Positions 8,622 through 15,990 of a DNA stretch of 64,000 nt are shown here, piece after piece. The notes beneath the pieces are model-generated. The model ran no database searches and was not told where the DNA came from. It saw only the letters and a program-made list of their open reading frames with translations. This DNA comes from Bauldia sp. (GTDB taxonomy: Bacteria > Pseudomonadota > Alphaproteobacteria > Rhizobiales > Kaistiaceae). The stretch is from assembly GCA_026126025.1 (NCBI GenBank), contig JAHCJZ010000009.1:62001-126000 (forward strand). The letters are read 5' to 3'. The number at the start of each line of letters is the position of its first letter. Positions within the stretch are counted from its first letter, which is position 1. Both the position numbers and the translations under genes were made by a program.

Positions 8622-8975
8622 ATGACGATTCCGAAGATGAAATTCGACGGCACGATCAACTTCGGCCACCTGTTCACGGCGCTCTCCGTCCTCTTGGCGG
8701 GCGCGACGATGGCCGTCATGTTCAACTCCCGTCTCGGGCTGGTCGAGACGTCGGTCGCCACCCACGACACACAGATCGCCAGCATCCGCACGGACCTGTC
8801 GGCGCTCCTCCCGGTCATGGCGGTCGATCAGCAGCGCCTCAACCAGCTCGAAGCGGCCAACGAGCGAACAGCGGCGATCATCGAGCGCATGGACGGAAGG
8901 CTGACCCAGATCCAGGTCGATCTCTCCGCGCTTCGGGCGGCTACACTGCCGGCGACGAGAGCCACGCCGCCCTAG
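8622..8975 (+). CDS. Spanin-like membrane/coiled-coil protein
   Basis: A 117-residue protein with a strong ribosome site (ggaggagg) before the ATG. One N-terminal transmembrane segment (about residues 16-35) is followed by some 75 residues of heptad-like helix (ATHDTQIASIRTDLSALL ... LNQLEAANERTAAIIERM) and a Pro/Ala tail. One membrane anchor plus a periplasmic coiled coil is the i-spanin layout, though no embedded o-spanin lipoprotein was found. It is the last + strand phage gene before the terminator. Confidence 0.55.
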   Translation: MTIPKMKFDGTINFGHLFTALSVLLAGATMAVMFNSRLGLVETSVATHDTQIASIRTDLSALLPVMAVDQQRLNQLEAANERTAAIIERMDGRLTQIQVDLSALRAATLPATRATPP

Positions 8976-9028
8976 ATATCCCGAGACCCACGCAGGCCCG
9001 CGATTTGCACCCTGACCTGCTTGGTAGG

Positions 9029-9065
9029 CCCCGCTGCTCGGCTTCGGCCGGGTGGCGGGGTTTTT
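9029..9065 (+). terminator. Intrinsic terminator of the phage late operon
   Basis: A 14-base stem starting CCCCGC, closed by a TTCG tetraloop and ending GCGGGG, is followed directly by TTTTT. The middle of the stem holds G-T pairs. It lies 53 bases after the spanin-like gene and serves the + strand only; there is no A-run on the other side. Confidence 0.9.
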
Positions 9066-9107
9066 CCGCGTTCAGGCCCATGCAACATAATCAGATTGCA
9101 ACTGACC

Positions 9108-9209
9108 TCACCACGGCCAGTAGCCGCTCAGCCACAAGGCCCCCAGCGCCACCGGCAGGAGGATCAGGCACGCCCCGAGGTGGCGGCGGAGCCAGCGTTC
9201 GGGTGTCAT
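9108..9209 (-). CDS. 33-residue membrane peptide ending the prophage minus-strand operon
   Basis: The ATG at 9209 overlaps the stop of the upstream gene (ATGA), which supports translation. The peptide has a basic start (MTPERWLRRHLG), one hydrophobic segment (ACLILLPVALGALWL) and ends SGYWPW. A much longer in-frame start at 9380 lies inside the upstream gene and is rejected. Function unknown. Confidence 0.45.
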   Translation of the reverse strand: MTPERWLRRHLGACLILLPVALGALWLSGYWPW

Positions 9210-9445
9210 GCGTGCGCTCCTCCTACGCCCGGAGAATCGATCAGTCCGACAAGGTAGCCCACGTCCCGCGATCCGCACTTGGTGCACACCACCTTCAGCC
9301 GGTGCGCCGGGATGAGGGCCATGTCGGGCGGGAGCTTGGTCAAGTCGATCTCGGCGCGGTGATGACAGGCTCGGCACCACGCGGAGAGGGTCTGGCGGTG
9401 CGCGATGAAGTCGGCAACGGTTCGGACGATGATGGGAGCGGGCAT
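9206..9445 (-). CDS. Small zinc-ribbon-like phage protein
   Basis: A 79-residue protein with two Cys pairs (WCRACHH and VCTKCGSRDVGY) about 30 residues apart, a typical zinc-ribbon spacing. I take the ATG at 9445; a start at 9502 would overlap the upstream gene by about 40 bases. A nucleic-acid-binding or structural zinc role is likely, but no partner is identified. Confidence 0.55.
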   Translation of the reverse strand: MPAPIIVRTVADFIAHRQTLSAWCRACHHRAEIDLTKLPPDMALIPAHRLKVVCTKCGSRDVGYLVGLIDSPGVGGAHA

Positions 9446-9461
9446 TGGGGGAGCATAGCAG

Positions 9462-9695
9462 TCACGCGGCTGCCTTCCGCCATTTGATGTGGTTGCGGGC
9501 ATAGACGATCCAGAGAGCGACGTTTAGCGGGATCAAACCCCACGATGCCGATGCGATGATCCAGACCGCCCAGAGAAGTTGGTTGCCGAGTCCGATCAGC
9601 CAAGCGTTGCGGTGCTTGTTCCCCGCCAGCAACGTCATCCAGATCGTGATGGCGGAGAGCAGCCACGGCAGATAGCTGACGATGATGTCGCCCAT
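9462..9695 (-). CDS. Small three-span membrane protein of the prophage
   Basis: A 77-residue hydrophobic protein with segments at about residues 7-22, 33-50 and 53-66 and a basic tail (ARNHIKWRKAAA). The ATG at 9695 lies just beyond the upstream stop. Small multi-span proteins of this kind (NQLLWAVW, LIPLNVALWIVYARN) recur in phages and look like shortened PnuC-type transporters. Function unknown. Confidence 0.5.
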   Translation of the reverse strand: MGDIIVSYLPWLLSAITIWMTLLAGNKHRNAWLIGLGNQLLWAVWIIASASWGLIPLNVALWIVYARNHIKWRKAAA

Positions 9696-9696
9696 C

Positions 9697-10470
9697 CTAC
9701 TCCCCCACCACCGGGGCGGCGGGAGGCGCTGGAAGCGGGCGCCATGCGGTTGGCCGGTGGATGGTAATGACGACCGCCTCGCCGTCCCACTTCTCGGGCA
9801 CGTCATCGCCAAAGATGTTGTCCACGACCCAGACAGCAAGATGGTTGGACCAGAACCCGATCTTGATCTTGCCGGTATCCTCGTCGTTCAACAGCACCCG
9901 CGTCCCGTCCCTCGGCGCGCTCTCCATTGGGAGCCAGCCGTCTGACGGGGTGCTGAGCCGGACCACTGCCGCCTCCAGGTCCCGCAGATCGGAGCCATCG
10001 GCAGCGAGGCCGAACTGTCGAATCCCGGCGATGATGGCGAGCGGGTCGGAAGGGCTGATGGAGCCCTTGTTAGAGGTTGCCCTTACTCCCGCATCCTCAT
10101 CGCCGCTGGTTAGAGGCTGCCCTGAATTGGCGAGGGCGAGGAGCGCACCGGCCAGCTCGTGGCCGCGCAGTTGTTCCCAGGACGGGCGCTCGCACTCGTG
10201 CCCCGCCAAGGCGTGAAAGACCGTCCGGCAGGTGCGGCACCGTTGACCGTTGAAAACGAGCCGCGCCGCTTCCTCCAGCGCCGCTTGCCGTGCCGCCGCT
10301 ACTCTGGCCTCGGCCTGCTCTTCACGGAGAGCCAGCGCGAGGTCCACGACGGCCTCCCGGAGCATGGCACGGTTGTCATCCCGCCCAGCCATCCGAAACA
10401 GCCTGTCGTTGCCGATGATTGCGTTGATCCGATCCCAAGCAGTCTCCACCGGCGTCCGTGTCTCAACCAT
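9697..10470 (-). CDS. Phage protein with C-terminal DUF551-like domain
   Basis: A 257-residue protein. The N-terminal 65 residues form a helical, Glu/Ala-rich segment (possible coiled coil). A CRTC...HECERP motif lies near residues 78-95. The C-terminal third carries GWLPMESAPRDGTRVLLND, W-rich strands and TAWRPLPAPP, the layout of DUF551 domains found in phage accessory proteins. The start overlaps the upstream gene by 8 bases. Function of the family is unknown. Confidence 0.6.
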   Translation of the reverse strand: MVETRTPVETAWDRINAIIGNDRLFRMAGRDDNRAMLREAVVDLALALREEQAEARVAAARQAALEEAARLVFNGQRCRTCRTVFHALAGHECERPSWEQLRGHELAGALLALANSGQPLTSGDEDAGVRATSNKGSISPSDPLAIIAGIRQFGLAADGSDLRDLEAAVVRLSTPSDGWLPMESAPRDGTRVLLNDEDTGKIKIGFWSNHLAVWVVDNIFGDDVPEKWDGEAVVITIHRPTAWRPLPAPPAAPVVGE

Positions 10471-10984
10471 CGGCGTTCTCCTTCTCGGGCGCCGTGAGGA
10501 GGGCGCGAAGCCTCCACAGCGGGGCGAAGTCCTCGTTGAACGCCGCAGTCTTGACCTCGGTGTCCAGCACTGGATGCTGGCAAAGCAGTTCCTGCTCCCA
10601 AAGGTCGAGCGCTTCTATCAGCGCCGCCTTCAGCTTGGCATTCCTCACTTCGAGCGCTTCCGCCCGCTTCGCATTCTCCCAGCCGTCCTTGGTCCGCATT
10701 TCGAGCAGCGCTTCGAGTGCATCGACATGTGCGAGGAGGGCGGGAAGGTCGTTGCGGGCGCGGATGATGAACTTCGCCACCCGGTCCTGACGGCGGTGCG
10801 CTTCCTCAATGGTAAGGCCCAGCGCGCCGTGGCCATTGCCGGTGTAGTACCCGAAGCCGCGGGCCTGAGCGATCGTGAACACGTCGCCGCGCTCGGACGG
10901 TGCCCAGATGTAGGCGTATTGGCTGGTCCAAGGTGGCGGCGGCAGTTCCGCCAGCGCCTCCCGCAGTTCGGTGAAGTCAGGCAT
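10463..10984 (-). CDS. Ead/Ea22-like phage accessory protein
   Basis: A 173-residue protein, largely helical in the middle. FIIRARNDLPALLAHVDALEALLE is the pattern seen in Ead/Ea22-like proteins encoded in phage early accessory regions. The N-terminal half has aromatic strands (YAYIWAPSERGDVFTI). It overlaps its neighbours by 8 bases on both sides, so it belongs to the same operon. No enzymatic motif is seen. Confidence 0.55.
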   Translation of the reverse strand: MPDFTELREALAELPPPPWTSQYAYIWAPSERGDVFTIAQARGFGYYTGNGHGALGLTIEEAHRRQDRVAKFIIRARNDLPALLAHVDALEALLEMRTKDGWENAKRAEALEVRNAKLKAALIEALDLWEQELLCQHPVLDTEVKTAAFNEDFAPLWRLRALLTAPEKENADG

Positions 10985-11234
10985 GGTCGGGCTCCTGTGC
11001 GATGAGGGCCGCTGTGCGGAGAAGGGCGCGGCGGCGGGTGACAGCGCCGACGGTGGCTAGGGCGAACATGCCGCCGTTGGCCACGGTCCACCACGAAACC
11101 GGCGTGCAGAGCGACAGCGCCGCGAACCAACTCGCGAGGAACAGGCAAACTTCATACGAAGACAACCGGTCGCGCAACCGATCCGCCCCCGTAGCAGCGG
11201 CAACCCGGTCGCGGAGGGTGGTGAGGTCAGTCAT
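10977..11234 (-). CDS. Small phage membrane protein
   Basis: An 85-residue protein. The ATG at 11234 overlaps the upstream stop (ATGA), preferred to the longer start at 11333. A short helical N-terminus is followed by two hydrophobic segments (about residues 29-43 and 48-65) and a basic linker (RRRALLRT). Unknown function. Confidence 0.5.
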   Translation of the reverse strand: MTDLTTLRDRVAAATGADRLRDRLSSYEVCLFLASWFAALSLCTPVSWWTVANGGMFALATVGAVTRRRALLRTAALIAQEPDHA

Positions 11235-11458
11235 ACAAACCTCCGGGCGATGCGCTTGGCTAGCCAATTCATCGCTAAGAACGGCAAGACCATCACGCCG
11301 GCTATGACGGCGGCGATCCAGATGAATGGCCAAAGCACCGCAATGGTGAATACATCAGGTGTGTCGAGATATTGTCTCCGGCTGAGGATATGGCATGCGA
11401 CCATGGTTAGAAACGCACCGAGCAGATAGATCACCACAGCATACATCCAAGGCTGCAT
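11231..11458 (-). CDS. Small two-span phage membrane protein
   Basis: A 75-residue protein starting at ATG 11458, which overlaps the upstream stop. Hydrophobic segments lie at about residues 6-24 and 38-64; the end is basic (AKRIARRFV). Like its neighbours it is coupled by a 4-base overlap. Possible superinfection-exclusion or unknown role; nothing decides this. Confidence 0.5.
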   Translation of the reverse strand: MQPWMYAVVIYLLGAFLTMVACHILSRRQYLDTPDVFTIAVLWPFIWIAAVIAGVMVLPFLAMNWLAKRIARRFV

Positions 11459-11658
11459 CAGCTTTCCTCCTTCACCGTCACCACCACAGGGCGGATGGTC
11501 CAGTCGTCGGGCAGTCGTCCGTTGAGGTCTGCCCACAGATGGTGAAGGAACTCGCGGTCGGCATCAGTGTCATGGAGCTTCCCGCTCCCGTCGTAGAGGC
11601 CCCAGCATTCAGCGGGCTGAGGGGTGGGGTTGCGGCGGGGCTTCGGCTCATGTGCCAT
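11458..11658 (-). CDS. Small soluble phage protein
   Basis: A 66-residue protein starting MAHEPKPRRNPTPQ, preferred to the start at 11919, which would overlap two other small genes. The N-terminus is Pro/Arg-rich, then comes ECWGLYDGSGKLHDTDADREFL and a helical end. Its start overlaps the end of the 53-residue gene upstream. Function unknown. Confidence 0.5.
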   Translation of the reverse strand: MAHEPKPRRNPTPQPAECWGLYDGSGKLHDTDADREFLHHLWADLNGRLPDDWTIRPVVVTVKEES

Positions 11659-11809
11659 CGGGGCGCTCCTTGAGGTGGGCGAGGCGTTCGATTTGATCGG
11701 CCGCGAATGAGAGCAGATCGCCGCCGAGGCGCAGTGGCGCGAGCGCCCGAAGCCAGGCCACGACCGCCGCTCGCTCCACTGCTGCCGGGTCGGTATCGGG
11801 GTTAGGCAT
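11648..11809 (-). CDS. 53-residue phage protein
   Basis: Read directly from the minus strand: ATG at 11809, TGA at 11650-11648, product MPNPDTDPAAVERAAVVAWL... ending HLKERPDGT. It overlaps the gene before it by 8 bases and the one after it by 11. The helical composition and tiling make it a credible member of the operon. Unknown function. Confidence 0.5.
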   Translation of the reverse strand: MPNPDTDPAAVERAAVVAWLRALAPLRLGGDLLSFAADQIERLAHLKERPDGT

Positions 11810-11981
11810 GGGGTTCGTCCTTGAACAGGGTGTTTCGTAGCGGGCATTCCCAGTCGCACCACTCGCTGCCGAGTAGCGCGCACGAGTGGGTCAGGCGCCC
11901 ATTGTCCCAGCGCCCGCATTCCGCCTCGCGATCGTCCTCGTCATCTTCGTCGTAGAGGTCGTCGTAGGCGCGCTCGGTCAT
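11802..11981 (-). CDS. 59-residue acidic Cys-containing phage protein
   Basis: Read directly from the minus strand: ATG at 11981, TAA at 11804-11802. A strong ribosome site (ggagggg) precedes the start. The N-terminus is very acidic (YDDLYDEDDEDDREAE), followed by four Cys residues that could hold a metal. It begins one base beyond the stop of the Gp37/68-like gene. Unknown function. Confidence 0.55.
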   Translation of the reverse strand: MTERAYDDLYDEDDEDDREAECGRWDNGRLTHSCALLGSEWCDWECPLRNTLFKDEPHA

Positions 11982-11982
11982 C

Positions 11983-12825
11983 TCACACCCCTCCGTGGGA
12001 GGAGGGGGATGGCTCGGCGTTCGCAGCGAGAGACAACGCAGCCGGGAACTCGCGGACGCGAAGCTCAGCCGGCCACTCTGTCCAGTCGCCGCCCTTCTTG
12101 TTGGCGAGACGCATGTCGCGGCTTGTGACCGCGCCGGGCGTGATGATCTGGTCGAAAGGTTTTGCGCCGAACTGCTTCACGAACGCAGCGAAGCCGAGCG
12201 CGCGCGCCTGACCGATCGCGGAGCGTGCCCATTCCAAGCTGAACGGGCGGGCGCCGTGACCGCTCTCGCCGCCGATGATGAGCCAATTCAGAAACGGCGC
12301 GAACGCGGTCCAGTCCACAGGACCAAGCGCCGGCTCATAGGACACGCCGACCCAAGTGGTACCGAGCGCCTTCACGCGCTCTAGCTTCGGGCCATCGCGG
12401 TCGGCCTCATCCTGGTTGACGATGGTCGCCATGATGCCGACGTGCTCGAAACCGTTCGGCCAGCCCTCCGGCAGCATGTCGGGGACGTTGCCGATCCGCT
12501 TCGTGAGAAGCTGCCAGCGCAGATGCGGTGTGGCGCGGATCAACTCGAACAGGTCGTGGCGCCATTCCTCCGGCACCTCGTTGTCGAACACGTCGCACAT
12601 CGAGGAGCAGAACACGCGGGTTCCCGGCTTCCACCGCCGCGGCTCGCTCCAATTCTTCGCGGAGGTCCGCCGGCGGGCCACGCCTGAGCCCCAATGGGCA
12701 CCGCCAGTCCGGCGATCGAGCGCGTCGGCATAGCAGTGGTCACAGCCAGGGCCGACCTTCGTGCAACCCCACCACCCGTTGAAGGTCGCGTCGGTCCATT
12801 GGATGCCGGTGCGCTCCGCCATCAC
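11983..12825 (-). CDS. Phage Gp37/Gp68 family (DUF5131) protein
   Basis: A 280-residue protein with the family hallmark near its start: IQWTDATFNGWWGCTKVGPGCDHCYA, a three-Cys cluster resembling a radical-SAM iron-sulfur motif. Later landmarks are CSSMCDVFD, WQLLTKR, GVSYEPALGP and WLIIGGESGHGARPF. The family occurs in many phages and some conjugative elements; it is related to radical-SAM/photolyase-type folds and its substrate is unknown. It is the first gene of the minus-strand prophage operon and lies at the junction with the glycan locus. Either of two adjacent ATGs could start it. Confidence 0.82.
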   Translation of the reverse strand: MMAERTGIQWTDATFNGWWGCTKVGPGCDHCYADALDRRTGGAHWGSGVARRRTSAKNWSEPRRWKPGTRVFCSSMCDVFDNEVPEEWRHDLFELIRATPHLRWQLLTKRIGNVPDMLPEGWPNGFEHVGIMATIVNQDEADRDGPKLERVKALGTTWVGVSYEPALGPVDWTAFAPFLNWLIIGGESGHGARPFSLEWARSAIGQARALGFAAFVKQFGAKPFDQIITPGAVTSRDMRLANKKGGDWTEWPAELRVREFPAALSLAANAEPSPSSHGGV

Positions 12826-12860
12826 TCCCTCCCCGCAAGGAAGGAATGGGACGGACAGCA

Positions 12861-12927
12861 GTTAGACACTTGCCTCGGAAATCGGCGGAAAGCCGTGGTG
12901 GAGCCTCCCGCACCGGGAGTGTCTAAC
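12861..12927. repeat. 10-base perfect inverted repeat at the prophage edge
   Basis: GTTAGACACT at 12861-12870 is mirrored by AGTGTCTAAC at 12918-12927 with a 47-base spacer. It sits just upstream of the minus-strand prophage operon. Nearby, at 12955-12964, is the 10-base palindrome TCCCTAGGGA. These could be operator or attachment-arm sites; no second copy that would prove an att site is in the window. Confidence 0.5.
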
Positions 12928-13019
12928 CGATTGACGAGGGTGAATTGGTCTGCTTCCCTAGGGAGCGCCAATCCTTTCAACGACTGGACGCGCCTCCTGG
13001 CGTCGCAAGCGAGTCAGGG

Positions 13020-13661
13020 ATGGCAACATCGGAGCGTCTGGTCCTGGTCGGCAATGGCGGCCACGCGAAGGTGGTCCTCGGCGTCGCCCGCAGCCTCGGG
13101 ATTCGGCTGGCCGGGATCATCGCGGCCGAGCCGGCTGAGCTGGGCGGCCTTCCCCATCTCGGCGGCGACGACGCCTATCCCGATCTGCTCGCTGACGGGG
13201 CGGTCGTAGGGTTCGTGTTCGGCATCGGCTCCGTCAGCCGGGCGACGGCGGAACGGCGTGCGCGCATCTTCGACCGCCTGGCGGCGGCGGGAGGCCAAGC
13301 GCCGGCCTTGGTCCATCCCACCGCGAATCTCGCCGAGGACATACGGATCGGCGTGGGCTCCGTCATTGGCCGGGCGGCGGTGGTGGCCGAAGGGGTCACG
13401 GTCGGGCGCAACGTCATCCTCAACACCGCCGCCGTGGTCGACCATGACTGCATCGTCGGCGACCACGCCCATCTGGCGCCGGGGGTCGTCGCGAGCGGGG
13501 GCGTTCGCATTGGCCGCGGCGTGCTGGTGGGCGTCGGCGCCCGGCTGGTCCAGAACATCACGATCGGCGACGGCGCCGTGGTGGGCGCGGGCGCGGTCGT
13601 GCTCGCGGACGTGCCGGCGGGCGCCACCGTGGTCGGCGTGCCTGCCCGGATCGTCGGCTGA
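13020..13661 (+). CDS. NeuD/LegH/PglD-family sugar acyltransferase
   Basis: A 213-residue protein. The N-terminal nucleotide-fold domain (LVLVGNGGHAKVVLGVARSLG, about residues 7-100) is followed by left-handed beta-helix hexapeptide repeats from about 105 to the end (VHPTANLAEDIRIG, VVDHDCIVGDHAHLAPGV). This is the two-domain build of NeuD/PglD acetyltransferases, with the conserved HD pair in VVDHD. In legionaminic acid pathways a member of this family (LegH) N-acetylates the 4-amino group; other members O-acetylate sialic acids. It converges on the NeuC-like gene with 3 bases between the stops. It is the first gene after the prophage. Confidence 0.82.
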   Translation: MATSERLVLVGNGGHAKVVLGVARSLGIRLAGIIAAEPAELGGLPHLGGDDAYPDLLADGAVVGFVFGIGSVSRATAERRARIFDRLAAAGGQAPALVHPTANLAEDIRIGVGSVIGRAAVVAEGVTVGRNVILNTAAVVDHDCIVGDHAHLAPGVVASGGVRIGRGVLVGVGARLVQNITIGDGAVVGAGAVVLADVPAGATVVGVPARIVG

Positions 13662-13664
13662 CGG

Positions 13665-14831
13665 TCAGTCGAGATGGAAGCTCTTGGCGATCGGCGCACC
13701 GTCGGCCAGGAACCGGCGGATGCCGGCGACGATGCGCCCGGCGGCCGCCCCGTCGCCATAGATGTTCCGGGCCGAGGCCGACCGCTTGCGGTGCGCCGGC
13801 GAAAGCGCCTCCGCGATCGCCTTGCGGAGCGCACCCGGGCTCGCCTGGGCGTCGATCACATTGGCTGAACGCTCGCGCCCGGCCTGGCGGTCGCCGACAT
13901 TGACCACGGGAAGCCCCAGCGAGGCCGCCTCGATGATGCCGCTCGACGAATTGCCGACCATCAGCGCCGCGGCCTTCATCGCCGAGAAATAGCCGAGCGT
14001 GCCGAGCGTGCCGACGACCGTGATCCGGTCCGCATGTGCGTCCCTGAGGTCGTCGATCGCCCGGTTGACTGCCCGGCCCGCGGCGTCGGCATTGGCGGCG
14101 GTGAACACGACCGGTCCGTCGAAGCCGGCCGACACCGCCGACCAGATCGCCGCGAGGTCGCGGCGTGCGGCCTCGGGCTTGAGCGTTTCGGGGTGGTACG
14201 TCGCCAGCACGAAAGGCTCGACCGGAAGGCCGAACCGCCGCGCCAGCGTCCGCCGGTCGAGGAGCTTCATGCCGCGCAGATTGTCGAGCGACGGCGCGCC
14301 GGCGACGATGACCCGGTCCGGCATCTCGCCCATCGCCACCACGCGCCGCCGGGCCAGCTCGGTCGCGGTGAAGTGGAGATGGGCGAGCTTGGTCAGCGAA
14401 TGGCGGAACACATTGTCGATCGCGTTCCGCGTCTCCTCGCCGCCATGGATATGGGCGATCGGAATCCGCAGCGGCACGGCCGCGAGCGCGGCGGCATGCA
14501 TCTCGTAGCGGTCGCCGAGCGCGACCAGGATGTCCGGGCGTTGACGGTTAAGGCTATGCCCGAAACGCAGCGTCGTCAGCCCCATCGAGGCAGCGACGCC
14601 TTCCTCGCTGTCGGAGGACAAAAGGCCCTCGATGCGGTCGGCGATCGCGAAGCCTGATTCGGCGACCTGATCGGCGGTCAGCCCGAATTCCGGGCTGAGA
14701 TGCATCCCCGTCACCCAGAGCCGGAGGTCGAGGCCGCCATCGTCGCGGATCGCCCGCAGCACCGGCAGATAGATGCCGAAATCGGCCCGGCTGGTGGTGA
14801 CGATGCCGACCAGCGGCTTGCGGGCGATCAT
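13665..14831 (-). CDS. Hydrolysing UDP/GDP-sugar 2-epimerase, NeuC/LegG-like
   Basis: A 388-residue GT-B-fold epimerase. It would release the nucleotide and invert C2, giving the free hexose used by the NeuB-type synthase. Family landmarks: GIVTTSRADFGIYLPVLRAI, a GDRYEMHAAA loop, HIHGGEETRNAIDNVFRHSLTK with its conserved His/Glu, and GNSSSGIIEA near the C-terminus. The start at 14831 overlaps the stop of the synthase gene (ATGA); the longer open frame upstream is read-through of the neuB region in another frame. The legB-legC-ptmE-like genes next door favour a legionaminic precursor over ManNAc, but this is context only. Confidence 0.88.
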   Translation of the reverse strand: MIARKPLVGIVTTSRADFGIYLPVLRAIRDDGGLDLRLWVTGMHLSPEFGLTADQVAESGFAIADRIEGLLSSDSEEGVAASMGLTTLRFGHSLNRQRPDILVALGDRYEMHAAALAAVPLRIPIAHIHGGEETRNAIDNVFRHSLTKLAHLHFTATELARRRVVAMGEMPDRVIVAGAPSLDNLRGMKLLDRRTLARRFGLPVEPFVLATYHPETLKPEAARRDLAAIWSAVSAGFDGPVVFTAANADAAGRAVNRAIDDLRDAHADRITVVGTLGTLGYFSAMKAAALMVGNSSSGIIEAASLGLPVVNVGDRQAGRERSANVIDAQASPGALRKAIAEALSPAHRKRSASARNIYGDGAAAGRIVAGIRRFLADGAPIAKSFHLD

Positions 14832-15874
14832 GCCAGCATCTCCCAGGCGAGCGGTTGATGCGCGGCAATGGCAACCCGGGTGGTGCGGCCGAGCACCAGC
14901 GGCAGGTGCTTCGGCGCGATCCCCGTCCCCGGCCGCCGGACCGCCACCGTCGACGCGGACAGGGTGCCGCCGGCCGGGATGTCGACCGCCGCGACCAGAG
15001 ACCGCCGCGCCACCTCCGCGACCTTTAGTTCGGCCGCGCTCGGCTCCTTGCGGGCCGAGCCGAGAGCAGCCTCGACCTCGCGGATGCCGGCGACGAACCG
15101 CGCGAAGGCGTTCGGCTCCATCGACGCCCGGTGGTCGGGGCCGTCCATGGCGCGGGACAGCGTGAGGTGCTTCTCGACGATGCGCGCGCCAAGGGCGACG
15201 GCAGCGAAGCTGACCGCCTCGCCCTCCGTATGGTCCGACCAGCCGACCGGCTTGCCGGTGGCGGCGGCGATCGTCGCCATCGCCCGCAGATTGGCGTCGG
15301 CCGGGTCGGCGGGATAGTTGCTGACGCAGTGGAGCAGCGCCAGCGGCGGGTCGCCGGCCGCGCCGATCGCCGCCGTTGCGTCCAGGACTTCGCCGAGCGT
15401 CGCCATGCCGGTCGACACGATCATCGGCCGGCCATGGCGCGCGACATGGGCGAGGAACGCCGGATGGGTGAGGTCGCCCGACGAGACCTTGAAGGCGGCG
15501 ACGCCGAGGCGGGCGAGGAGATCGGCGCTGTCCTCGTCGAACGGGGTCGAGAGAAACGCGATGCCCAGGCCGTCGGCCTGGGCTTTCAGCGCCGCGAAAT
15601 CCGCCTCGCCGAGCTCGAGCGCCTTCAGCATCTCGAACTGCGTTGCCGTCCGCGGATCGTTTCGCGCCTGATAGGCGGCCTTGGCGGCGGTCCGCGTGAC
15701 CAGCGCCTCGGCGCGGAAGGTCTGAAACTTCACCGCGTCCGCGCCGGCCGCCGCGGCGGCGTCGACCAGCCGGCGGGCGAGTTCGGGATCGCCATTGTGG
15801 TTGACCCCGGCCTCGGCGATCACGAAAGCCGGCTGCGTCGGATCGGACCAGCGGCTGGCGAGGTCGGACGGCAT
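14828..15874 (-). CDS. N-acetylneuraminate/legionaminate synthase, NeuB/LegI-like
   Basis: A 348-residue protein that condenses phosphoenolpyruvate with a hexose to form a nonulosonic acid. The TIM barrel (residues 1-280) shows FVIAEAGVNHNGD, DAVKFQTF, QFEMLKALEL, the HCVSNYPAD signature and GWSDHTEG, then EKHLTL and MDGPDHRAS. The C-terminal SAF antifreeze-like domain (about 285-348) starts AAVDIPAGGTLSASTVAVRRPG. Start chosen at ATG 15874, preceded by gggag. It is the first gene of a minus-strand pair with the NeuC-like gene and is divergent from legB across about 116 bases that should hold both promoters. Confidence 0.92.
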   Translation of the reverse strand: MPSDLASRWSDPTQPAFVIAEAGVNHNGDPELARRLVDAAAAAGADAVKFQTFRAEALVTRTAAKAAYQARNDPRTATQFEMLKALELGEADFAALKAQADGLGIAFLSTPFDEDSADLLARLGVAAFKVSSGDLTHPAFLAHVARHGRPMIVSTGMATLGEVLDATAAIGAAGDPPLALLHCVSNYPADPADANLRAMATIAAATGKPVGWSDHTEGEAVSFAAVALGARIVEKHLTLSRAMDGPDHRASMEPNAFARFVAGIREVEAALGSARKEPSAAELKVAEVARRSLVAAVDIPAGGTLSASTVAVRRPGTGIAPKHLPLVLGRTTRVAIAAHQPLAWEMLA

Positions 15875-15990
15875 TGTCACTCCCGGGAAAGTCTGCCACA
15901 AACCGGCCGGCTTCGGCCGCGGCCCCGACGCGCGGCGCGGCCGCCGTCCAGCCAATCGCCCCCGTCTAGCACAGGTCCCGTCGGTTCGAG

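Noticed and set aside
9005-9487. A 160-codon + strand open frame after the terminator
   Set aside because: It begins inside the intrinsic terminator region, has low-complexity composition and is antisense to small genes with coupled starts.
12826-13019. A tRNA or tmRNA end serving as the phage attachment site
   Set aside because: No cloverleaf or CCA-type 3' end could be drawn here.
13665-15899. A 744-codon frame that appears to fuse NeuC with an N-terminal extension
   Set aside because: The extension is the neuB region read in the wrong frame. The real NeuC start at 14831 overlaps the neuB stop.
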